15,055 nt of DNA from Spirochaetia bacterium UBA5368 (GTDB taxonomy: Bacteria > Spirochaetota > UBA4802 > UBA5368). A model generated the notes under the pieces. The model saw only the letters and a program-made list of their open reading frames with translations. It did not search any database and was not told where the DNA came from. Each line of letters starts with the position of its first letter. The stretch's first letter is position 1. Positions 7,172 through 13,258 of this stretch are shown one piece after another. A program made the position numbers and the translations under genes. The stretch lies in assembly GCA_002407865.1 (NCBI GenBank), contig DHPI01000079.1:41904-56958 (forward strand), given 5' to 3'.

Positions 7172-7826
7172 TGCGTGCGATGGTTTTTTCCCTCGTGTCG
7201 GTAGTAACTGAGAAGTTTTTATAATTGATGTTGATGCTTTTGAGAAGAAGAACGACCATCGAAAGGCCGAGGCCCATCCCTTCCGCCGCGGGGTCGGGAT
7301 TTTCGATATAAAACTCGGCTATGGAATCGTACTTCGCGGCTTTTTCTATCCGCTCGATAATTCTCCGTATCTCCCGCTTGCTGATTGGAAGGTTGTTGAT
7401 AACCTCTATTACGAGCCCGTCGCCCTGCACCTTGAAATATGTCCGGGTGGTCAGACGGTGTTGCTTGCATTTCAGGCCGTATTCGAGCAGCGCTTCTTCG
7501 TTGAGGATGGTGCGCACCTTGTTGACCACCTCGACGATATCATCGGTGTCCTTGATGATTCCTTCTTCGACAAGGATATGTTTTGCATTCGCCTTGGTGG
7601 CGTTGGATGTGAGCTCTTTAATGCACGAAAACAGGGGCGTGAGAAGCTCCTGCATGCCATATTTTTCGAGTATCCTGGCCAGCGTGAAACGGATCCTTTC
7701 CTCGGTACTCTCTATCATTGAATACGTGATAAAGACGATGTCATTGCCGCTGGTAATTGCGTTGAGGATCTCCGGTTGAATGGCGCTCTGCCGTGCCTGT
7801 TGTTGCATGCTCCCTTTCCCGAGCAT
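7146..7826 (-). CDS. GHKL-type histidine-kinase-like ATPase protein
   Basis: A 226-residue protein whose C-terminal half looks like a GHKL (histidine kinase-type) ATPase domain. The N-box helix is CIKELTSNATKAN (68-80) and the glycine-rich lid/G2 segment is EGMGLGLSMVVLLL (182-195). Where kinases usually have D-x-G-x-G, this protein has IEVINNLPIS (140-149), so the G1 Asp and Gly are replaced by NN. No H-box histidine, sensor domain or transmembrane helix is evident. It could be an anti-sigma-like or diverged signalling kinase, or an ATPase scaffold; residues 1-60 are helical and unassigned. An ATG at 7808 preceded by GGGA would shorten it by six residues. It is divergent from the rnfB-fliG unit and its 3' end overlaps the TetR gene by 26 bp. 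Confidence 0.8.
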   Translation of the reverse strand: MLGKGSMQQQARQSAIQPEILNAITSGNDIVFITYSMIESTEERIRFTLARILEKYGMQELLTPLFSCIKELTSNATKANAKHILVEEGIIKDTDDIVEVVNKVRTILNEEALLEYGLKCKQHRLTTRTYFKVQGDGLVIEVINNLPISKREIRRIIERIEKAAKYDSIAEFYIENPDPAAEGMGLGLSMVVLLLKSININYKNFSVTTDTREKTIARIIVPLVKA

Positions 7827-7938
7827 AACGACGCTCTGTTATGAATGCTATCGGCAAACAGCGTACAATTGTTGTGAATAATTTCAAGCAGAAAAAATGT
7901 CATGGCAGGGATGTGCTGTAAAATATGGCTAAAATGTA

Positions 7939-7968
7939 TTGACATATTTTTCTGACGCACAATAAGAA
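7939..7968 (+). promoter_or_regulatory. Candidate sigma-70 promoter of the rnfB-fliG unit
   Basis: A consensus -35 TTGACA (7939-7944), an 18-base spacer and TAAGAA (7963-7968) as -10, about 80 bp before the RnfB-like start. The region is AT-rich and is shared with the divergent ATPase gene. The -10 is a weak match. Confidence 0.5.
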
Positions 7969-8046
7969 TATAAATTTCAGATTACTATGATGTTTTTTTG
8001 TTACAGGGCGCCTTGCGTATGGTCTGTGGCGTTGTAAGGAGCGTAT

Positions 8047-8898
8047 ATGATTGATGCTGTATTCCCGTCTGTCGCCTCAATTGTGAGCATTACCGTACTG
8101 GGAGCGGTCTTTGGCATTTTGCTTTCGTACGCCAAAATAAAGCTTCATGTCGAGCGTGACGAGCGACTTGGCTATATTATAGAAGCGTTGCCGGGCGCGA
8201 ACTGTGGCGCATGCGGGTTTCCGGGATGTTCCGGATACGCAATGAAGATACTTGAAGGAAGCATACCGCTCAACCTGTGTATGGTGGGGGGCTCGGAAAC
8301 CGTTGAAAAGATCTCCAGGATTATGGGTATTGAATCAGGGGTTATAAGGTCGAAAAAGGCCCGCGTTCACTGCCAGGGCGGCTCCGATGTGACAAAATTC
8401 CGGTTTACCTACGATGGGCCGTTGAGCTGCTACGCGGCAAAGCAGATTCGCGATGGATTCAAGGTGTGCAGATACGGCTGTCTCGGTCTGGGCGATTGCG
8501 AGAAAAGCTGTCCGTTTGACGCAATCCATATGAACGATCGCGGTTTGCCCGTTATCGACCGTGATACGTGTACGGGATGCGGAAATTGTGTTGCCGCATG
8601 TCCGAGAAACATCATCAGCCTGGTGAACAGCGAATTCGACGTGCATGTGATTTGCCGCAATACTGAAAAAGCGCCTATGATGAAAAAGGGCTGTACGGTA
8701 GGATGCATTGCATGTAACAGGTGCGTTAAGGCGTGCAAGGAGGTTTTTGCCGACAATCCCGATATTGAAACGGCGATTACTGTTGTCAATTTTCTTGCCG
8801 ATATAGATTATACCAAATGCATTAATTGCGGCAAGTGTGCCGAGGTGTGTCCGCAGAAGGTGATAGAATTCAAAAAGAAACCCGTGATGGCCGGATGA
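8047..8898 (+). CDS. RnfB-like polyferredoxin (orphan)
   Basis: A 283-residue protein with full RnfB architecture. Residues about 8-28 are one membrane helix. The Fe-S domain has C53-x2-C56-x4-C61 with a fourth ligand, probably C78 (ANCGACGFPGC), then HCQGG at 109-112. CRYGCLGLGDCEKSCPFDAI (141-160) follows. Further [4Fe-4S] motifs are C175/178/181/185, C216/220/223/226/230 and C258/261/264/268. In the Rnf complex RnfB is the entry point for electrons from ferredoxin. No rnfA, C, D, E or G is in this window, so the partner is unknown; it may serve as a stand-alone electron carrier. AAGGAG lies 5 bases before the ATG. Its stop overlaps the fliG start (ATGA), indicating translational coupling. 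Confidence 0.92.
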   Translation: MIDAVFPSVASIVSITVLGAVFGILLSYAKIKLHVERDERLGYIIEALPGANCGACGFPGCSGYAMKILEGSIPLNLCMVGGSETVEKISRIMGIESGVIRSKKARVHCQGGSDVTKFRFTYDGPLSCYAAKQIRDGFKVCRYGCLGLGDCEKSCPFDAIHMNDRGLPVIDRDTCTGCGNCVAACPRNIISLVNSEFDVHVICRNTEKAPMMKKGCTVGCIACNRCVKACKEVFADNPDIETAITVVNFLADIDYTKCINCGKCAEVCPQKVIEFKKKPVMAG

Positions 8899-9911
8899 AG
8901 TCCATATATGAAATGAACGGAGTTGAGAGGGCTGCTGCGCTGCTCATCGCGCTGGGGCCCGATATCGCCGCGGAGATACTCAAGCATCTCGATGAAATGA
9001 GCGTCAATAAAATAAGCCTCGAAATCGCCAGAATCGATACCCTTTCCGTCGAAGACCGTGAAAATCTCATCGGAGAGTTTCTCATTGACCTCCGAAAAAA
9101 CAGGAAATCAACGTTCGGTGGGGAAAACGTTGCCAGGAACCTGCTTGTAAGCGCATTTGGCGACGAAAAGGCCGAAGGAATATTGAAAAAACTTACCCGC
9201 CAGAACCTTGAGAAGGGCTTCGATTATCTTGCTGAAATTGATGCCGAAACGCTGGTGTCGCTTATTCAAAATGAACATCCTCAAACGATTGCCGTAACGC
9301 TTGCGTACCTGCCGTCGGCCAGGTCGGCACAGGTGCTGCAATTGCTTGCGCCGAGTACCGCAAAAGAGGTTGCACGGCGTATGGCGAAGATGGAAAAGAC
9401 GTCGCCCGAGGCGGTGCTCGAAATCGCCCGTGTTGTAAAAAAGAAATACGAATCGAGCCTGGCCGCCAGCCGCGGATTCGAGGCGGCAGGAGGCATGGAT
9501 TCCCTTGTCAGTATAATGAGCTATATGAGCGGCGATCAGGAGAAGAAGCTCATGGACCATTTCGACAGGAACATGCCCGATGTCTCCCGTGAAATACGTG
9601 ACAGAGTGTTCACGTTCGAAAATGTGGTTAACCTGAACAATCAGGAAATGCGTATTTTAATCGATGAAATAAACGATGATTTTTTTATTGCGCGGGCCTT
9701 AAAAGGGGCGACGGATGAAATACGCTTCAAATTTCTGCGAAACATGAGCCGCAATCGCGCGACCGATGTGCTTACCGATATCGATTCCATGGGGCCGGTG
9801 CGCACAAGCGAAATACAGGATGCCCGTGATTCAATTGTCGCGATTATCAGAAGGCTCGATGACGAAGGTTCTATCATCGTCCGTAAAGGGAAGGAAAAAT
9901 ACGTAGAGTGA
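8895..9911 (+). CDS. fliG: Flagellar motor switch protein FliG
   Basis: A 338-residue FliG, the rotor protein that joins the MS ring (FliF) to the C-ring and receives torque from the MotA/B stator. The N-terminal domain opens with MNGVERAAALLIALGPDIAAEILKHL in the usual style. The middle domain holds the EHPQ motif (127-130, LIQNEHPQTIAV) that contacts FliM. The C-terminal torque domain is visible as FENVVNLNNQEMRILIDEI, ARALKGATDEIRFKFLRNMS and MGPVRTSEIQDARDSIVAIIRRL (299-321, given in overlapping blocks). Length is normal. The start chosen is the ATG of the ATGA overlap with the rnfB stop; an upstream in-frame start at 8826 would lie inside rnfB and has no homology. No other flagellar gene is adjacent; spirochaetes often carry an extra, isolated fliG. 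Confidence 0.95.
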   Translation: MKSIYEMNGVERAAALLIALGPDIAAEILKHLDEMSVNKISLEIARIDTLSVEDRENLIGEFLIDLRKNRKSTFGGENVARNLLVSAFGDEKAEGILKKLTRQNLEKGFDYLAEIDAETLVSLIQNEHPQTIAVTLAYLPSARSAQVLQLLAPSTAKEVARRMAKMEKTSPEAVLEIARVVKKKYESSLAASRGFEAAGGMDSLVSIMSYMSGDQEKKLMDHFDRNMPDVSREIRDRVFTFENVVNLNNQEMRILIDEINDDFFIARALKGATDEIRFKFLRNMSRNRATDVLTDIDSMGPVRTSEIQDARDSIVAIIRRLDDEGSIIVRKGKEKYVE

Positions 9912-9912
9912 T

Positions 9913-10584
9913 TTATTTTCCGTATATCTCGATAGTCCCGTCATTCTGAATTCTCTGGTAGAGACGCCTGACTTTCACCTCGACGGCGTCAGTACCGTTC
10001 TTCCCGCGATAATACCGCATCACCGAACCGACATAATCGACGGTGGATTTTATCGGCGGTATCGACATGTTCTTTTTTACTCGTCCGAGGCCGGCATGGT
10101 ACGCTGCGACGGCGAGCATTGCGTCGTTGGCGAAATAATCCATAAGTGTCCGGAAGTGCTTAACGCCCGCACGGAGGTTCGCTTCCGGTTGAAGCGGATC
10201 GGTAACGCCGTAGTGACGGGCTATATCCTGCATGATCTGCATCAGCCCCATCGCGCCGGCGACGGATACCGCGTCAGGATTGAAGTCGGATTCTACCTTG
10301 ACAATGCATTGCACAAGCCATGGGTCGACGCCTTCTTCACGGGAAATCTTTTCGATAAGCGGGATATACGGGCTGGTGAATCTGGCGCGTGTCTCCGCAC
10401 GTGGCTGAATGCGGCCTGCCGTGTTGCTGTAGTTGATGATGCCATCATGCGTTATCGCCTGGCGTATACCTGCGTGTGCCGTTCGTTGCGGATATGCGGC
10501 AAACGCAGTGATGAGGGCGCCTACGCCGAACAGCGCGGTTATAGACGCCGTCGCACGACGGCGGGATGCGTATTTTGCGGACAT
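9913..10584 (-). CDS. Exported lytic transglycosylase (SLT domain)
   Basis: A protein of about 223 residues with an SLT-type lytic transglycosylase domain, which cleaves peptidoglycan glycan strands to 1,6-anhydro ends. Residues 1-38 are a basic N-region and hydrophobic signal peptide ending in AHA^G. GIINYSNT (48-55) resembles the short DUF4124-type beta segment common in such proteins. The catalytic glutamate is E98 in CIVKVESDFNPDAVS, followed by GAMGLMQIM (110-118) and VAAYHAGLGRV (159-169), the standard SLT motifs. I chose the ATG at 10584 because it puts the basic residues at the start of the signal peptide; an ATG at 10608 would add eight residues. Neither has a clear ribosome site. 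Its stop lies 1 bp from the fliG stop, so the two genes converge. A role in letting flagella cross the wall is possible but unproven. Confidence 0.93.
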   Translation of the reverse strand: MSAKYASRRRATASITALFGVGALITAFAAYPQRTAHAGIRQAITHDGIINYSNTAGRIQPRAETRARFTSPYIPLIEKISREEGVDPWLVQCIVKVESDFNPDAVSVAGAMGLMQIMQDIARHYGVTDPLQPEANLRAGVKHFRTLMDYFANDAMLAVAAYHAGLGRVKKNMSIPPIKSTVDYVGSVMRYYRGKNGTDAVEVKVRRLYQRIQNDGTIEIYGK

Positions 10585-10965
10585 GACTATTGTGTACGTG
10601 AAATGCATGGCGTGTCAATTCATAAACTTTTTGTCGCCACGATATAAAAAAATTGAAAGCCAAAAATTTAATAGGTAATAATGTAGAATCATGAATCGAT
10701 ATATGTCTTTTATTTATCGTTCTTTGTCATTTAAATAGTATTGGATACCTGCAGAAAAATAATTTTTAGATATTGCCTATTATATCCGATATTTCTCTAC
10801 ATCGAATTAACGCTACAAAATTATATATTTGACGCTCGAAAAATGTTTGGACGTCGGTTGCAGGCTGATTCGGGGGGCCGGTGTGTATGTGCAATTTTTT
10901 AATGATGAATAACGAGTACGGTTTTACCTGATTATATTCTAACTATTACGCGGAGGATAACAGCC
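10585..10965. other. AT-rich non-coding stretch upstream of the chemotaxis scar
   Basis: About 380 bp without a supportable gene. It is AT-rich with many short A/T runs, unlike the flanking genes. It must hold the promoter of the transglycosylase gene; TTGACA at 10618-10613 with TACACA 16 bases on is a candidate, though it sits very close to the start codon. It should also hold any promoter of the chemotaxis cluster. A TTGACG near 10830 has no convincing -10 partner. Near the end, GCGGAGGATAACAGCC is a good ribosome site for the broken MCP start at 10966. No repeat, tRNA or mobile-element end was recognised. Confidence 0.5.
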
Positions 10966-11243
10966 ATGAAGTGGCCAATAATCTGAAAATAGCGTCGAAG
11001 CCTATAACCGGGTTTGTGATGGTTGCGATTGAAAAGGATAAAAAGCTCTTCGCGAAATTCGGCGATGGCGACACTGGCAAGAACAATATCGAAAATAATG
11101 GCGGCATCACAGAACCTCTCGCAGGCGGTACAGCAAATTGCGGGCAGCAACCAGAACCTTTCGCAGCGCACACCTGAACAGGCGTCAGCGCTTGAGGAGA
11201 TTGCTTCTACGATAGAGGAGGCGACGGCAAATATCCGCGCCTT
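10966..11243 (+). pseudogene. Remnant of a methyl-accepting chemotaxis protein gene (MCP')
   Basis: A GGAGG site precedes ATG-AAG-TGG at 10966, which hits a stop after six codons. One frame over, from 10971, the sequence reads VANNLKIASKPITGFVMVAI, the usual MCP start 'MKW-x-NNLKI-x-x-K-x-x-x-GF'. A single-base loss near 10970-10980 would explain this. Back in the first frame, about 11100-11240 reads MAASQNLSQAVQQIAGSN and then QNLSQRTPEQASALEEIA and STIEEATANIR, a clear match to the beginning of an MCP cytoplasmic signalling/methylation region. The periplasmic domain, most of HAMP and the signalling tip are missing. At about 11240 the MCP match ends abruptly and a CheA match begins in another frame. 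I interpret this as a decayed, deletion-bearing receptor gene that formerly headed the cluster. Confidence 0.75.
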
Positions 11244-11495
11244 GAACCCCCCGAAGAACGAAAAGCCGCAGGCAAGGGCCTCGTCGGCTCGTTGAAACTG
11301 GCGGCGTATCATCAGGAGGGAAATATCTATATCGAAGTTATCGTCGATGGCAGGGGAATCGACAGGGCGAAAATCAGGGAAAAATCCGAATCGACGGGAC
11401 TGGTGCGGCAGGGAGAAGAGATAAGCGATGCCCTGCTGCTTTCTTTTCTCTTAATTCCGGGATTTTTAACCCTTGAAAAGGTGGGCGATCTGTCA
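11238..11495 (+). pseudogene. Remnant of cheA (ATPase domain fragment)
   Basis: From 11238 in frame the sequence reads RLEPPEERKAAGKGLVGS, then LKLAAYHQEGNIYIEV, IVDGRGIDRAKIREK and FLLIPGFLTLEKVGDLS. This follows the CheA histidine-kinase ATPase core: 'HGIE-x-P-E-E-R-x-x-A-G-K-P' after the N box, the G1 box D-x-G-x-G (VDGRGI), and 'LIF-x-PGFST-x-EKVTDVS'. The next segment, GRGVGMDVV with the G2 box, is absent, as are the P1-P4 N-terminal part, the N box and the C-terminal CheW-like domain. Only about 85 codons remain, so it cannot be a working kinase. The 5' edge is fused out of frame to the MCP remnant. The 3' edge runs in frame into a different sequence. An open frame from 11292 to 11615 is a product of this fusion, not a gene in its own right. 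Confidence 0.75.
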
Positions 11496-11615
11496 GTTGC
11501 GCAGATTATCATTGCCGCCGTGAAGGAAGCAAGGGGCAGGTCTGCCGTGATTAAAATGAAGACCGTATCGGAAACGGTAAAAACGCAGATGAAAATATGC
11601 GGTATTCTACGGTAA
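11487..11615 (+). pseudogene. Possible 3' end of a STAS-domain (anti-sigma antagonist-like) gene
   Basis: After the CheA-like GDLS the frame continues as VAQIIIAAVKEARGRSAVIKM and ends KTVSETVKTQMKICGILR. This does not look like CheA. It resembles the last third of a STAS domain: 'DLS-x-x-Q-x-L-x-A-A-x-x-x-A', a strand, then a helix '-S-x-x-V-x-x-x-x-x-x-x-G-(I/L)'. STAS genes next to cheY are common in chemotaxis operons, and cheY does follow here at 11725. The DLS of the CheA motif (TDVS) and of STAS could form the junction. The assignment rests on pattern resemblance alone. No start codon or ribosome site for a separate gene is visible. Confidence 0.45.
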
Positions 11616-11724
11616 CGCCATCGCGCAAATAAATGGTGGCTAACGTGTGCAATTAAGTATTTGACGTAAGGCGCTTTTGGGAGCATGGTTGTGCAACATT
11701 GCGTTATAATTCTTGGAGGTACTC

Positions 11725-12096
11725 ATGAAATATATCATGGTCATAGACGATTCCCCGACAATACGGGTAAGCGTGGAGTTTACAATAAAAAACCTCGGGT
11801 ATCCCATACAACAGGCGGAAAACGGAAACGACGCTCTAAAAAAGATCGCCGATATAAAGGGCAAGGGCGACGATATCGCGATGTGCATCTGTGATGTGAA
11901 CATGCCAGAAATGGATGGCATTACGTTTATTAAGGAGTTTCGAAAAATCGACAAATTCGCTCCGGTGCTTGTTCTCACAACGGAATCGGAAAACGATAAA
12001 ATCAAGGCGGGAAAAGATGCCGGCGCTTCAGGATGGCTTATTAAACCTTTTAAAGCGGAACAACTTATGAGCATTGTAGAAAAATTTATTAGATGA
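11725..12096 (+). CDS. cheY: Chemotaxis response regulator CheY
   Basis: A 123-residue single-domain receiver with no output domain, as expected for CheY, which is phosphorylated by CheA and binds the flagellar switch (FliM). The acidic pair is D8-D9, the phosphoacceptor is D57 (CICDVNMPEMDG), the switch Thr is T85/T86 (VLVLTTESE), and the conserved Lys is K107 in KPF. The start is the ATG at 11725, with TGGAGGT 4 bases upstream; a TTG at 11713 lies inside that ribosome site and is excluded. It follows the MCP-CheA scar by about 110 bp and its stop lies only 11 bp before the cheW start. With cheA broken here, phosphorylation must depend on a kinase encoded elsewhere. Confidence 0.93.
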   Translation: MKYIMVIDDSPTIRVSVEFTIKNLGYPIQQAENGNDALKKIADIKGKGDDIAMCICDVNMPEMDGITFIKEFRKIDKFAPVLVLTTESENDKIKAGKDAGASGWLIKPFKAEQLMSIVEKFIR

Positions 12097-12107
12097 GAGG
12101 GTATGCC

Positions 12108-12656
12108 ATGACTGCGATAGATGAAAAAATTGAGGTCGCGAAAGAACGCGATGCCCCTTTACAGAACCGCAGGAGTGATAAAAATGCCGAAATAAAGCAG
12201 GATCACAGGCAGTATGTAACATTTGTAATCGGTGCGGAAACATACGGGGTCGAAGTGCTCAATGTGCAGGAAATTATCGGTATGATGCAAATCATCCATG
12301 TTCCGAATACAATGAATTTCATGAAAGGCGTCATCAACCTGCGCGGCTCCGTGGTGCCGGTAATCGACATGCGGCTCAAATTTACCATGGAAGAGCGCAG
12401 TTACGATGCCTTTACCGTAATCATCATTGTAGAAGTGAAGAAAAGAATGATTGGAATGATCGTAGACGCCGTTTCCGATGTCGTGATCATTCCCGTGAAA
12501 ACCATTCAAAATACTCTGCATTTCAGTTCGAAGATCGAGACGGACTTCATCAAAGGGATCGGGCAGGTCGAAGAAAAGATGGTTATTATCCTTGATGTCG
12601 ACAGGATTTTAACAACGGAGCAGATCGATGAAATAGACAGGGAGAAGATCGCCTGA
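12108..12656 (+). CDS. cheW: Chemotaxis coupling protein CheW
   Basis: A 182-residue CheW, the adaptor linking receptors to the CheA kinase in the chemoreceptor array. The CheW domain runs from about residue 34 (QYVTFVIGAETYGVEVLNVQ) to about 175, including VPNTMNFMKGVINLRG (66-80), SVVPVIDMRLKF and IGMIVDAVSDVVIIP. The first 33 residues are a charged, probably disordered extension (DEKIEVAKERDAPLQN), somewhat longer than usual for CheW. The start chosen is the ATG at 12108 with GAGAGGG about 6 bases upstream; an ATG at 12093 overlapping the cheY stop would add five residues. It lies between cheY and cheD on the same strand, 11 bp from each. Confidence 0.94.
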   Translation: MTAIDEKIEVAKERDAPLQNRRSDKNAEIKQDHRQYVTFVIGAETYGVEVLNVQEIIGMMQIIHVPNTMNFMKGVINLRGSVVPVIDMRLKFTMEERSYDAFTVIIIVEVKKRMIGMIVDAVSDVVIIPVKTIQNTLHFSSKIETDFIKGIGQVEEKMVIILDVDRILTTEQIDEIDREKIA

Positions 12657-12667
12657 TCCAGCCTGCC

Positions 12668-13258
12668 ATGATTAAAACACGATCTGAAAGATTTGGCAAA
12701 GATATGTACGTAATATATCCGGGCGAGTATTTCGCGACGAGAGCGGATTGCGTACTGGGCACGGTTACGGGTTCGTGCGTGTGCGTGTGCCTGTACGATG
12801 AAGTCAAGCGGATCGGCGGGATGGGCCATTTTATCGTTCCCGGCATGATCGGAACGGAGGGGATTATCGCCGACGAGATAGCAAAGCAGGGGATTACGTC
12901 GATGGAATACCTCATTGGCGAAATAGTCAAGCTCGGTGGCGACAGAAGATTTTTAAAGGCGAAAATCTTCGGCGCCGGATACTTAAAAATGATAAATGTC
13001 GAAATGGGCGGTATCATTAACAGTAATATCAGGTTTCTCAATGAATATTTCGCTCTTGAAAGGATACAGGTTGTCCGCGAGGATCTTGGAGGTAATTTCA
13101 GAAGAAAGGTCTATTTTGTTCCGATAACCGGTGTTGCGTACCGGCGTCTGCAGAAACGAAACGAGGATTCATCGGAATTTATCCGGCTGGAGCAGGAATA
13201 CATTGACCGAGTTTTCAAGAATAAAGAACGCTATGGGAAAGTCTACATCTTCGAATAA
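12668..13258 (+). CDS. cheD: CheD chemoreceptor glutamine deamidase (first of two)
   Basis: A 196-residue CheD, the enzyme that deamidates selected glutamines in MCP methylation regions and in some species binds the CheC phosphatase. The core starts YPGEYFATRADCVLGTVTGS. The catalytic Cys is C37 in TGSCVCVCLYD and the His is H54 in GGMGHFIVPG. KIFGAGYLKM, then DLGGNFRRKVYF, are later family segments. Next to the active site it has an unusual run of cysteines (C37, C39, C41). The C-terminal 45 residues form a charged helical tail. The ATG is 11 bp after the cheW stop, with a weak ribosome site; the gene overlaps the start of cheR by 26 bp. A second cheD lies just after cheR. Confidence 0.93.
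   Translation: MIKTRSERFGKDMYVIYPGEYFATRADCVLGTVTGSCVCVCLYDEVKRIGGMGHFIVPGMIGTEGIIADEIAKQGITSMEYLIGEIVKLGGDRRFLKAKIFGAGYLKMINVEMGGIINSNIRFLNEYFALERIQVVREDLGGNFRRKVYFVPITGVAYRRLQKRNEDSSEFIRLEQEYIDRVFKNKERYGKVYIFE

Noticed and set aside
11023..11295. 90-codon frame as an independent small gene
   Set aside because: Its middle is an MCP signalling fragment and its last 18 codons read the CheA-like segment out of frame; no ribosome site at its start.
11292..11615. 107-codon frame as an independent small gene
   Set aside because: Its TTG start lies inside the CheA-like sequence, which extends upstream in the same frame; it is part of the scar.
11705..11710. Perfect TATAAT just before cheY
   Set aside because: No matching -35 at 16-18 bases, and transcription would start inside the cheY ribosome site. 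Treated as chance.
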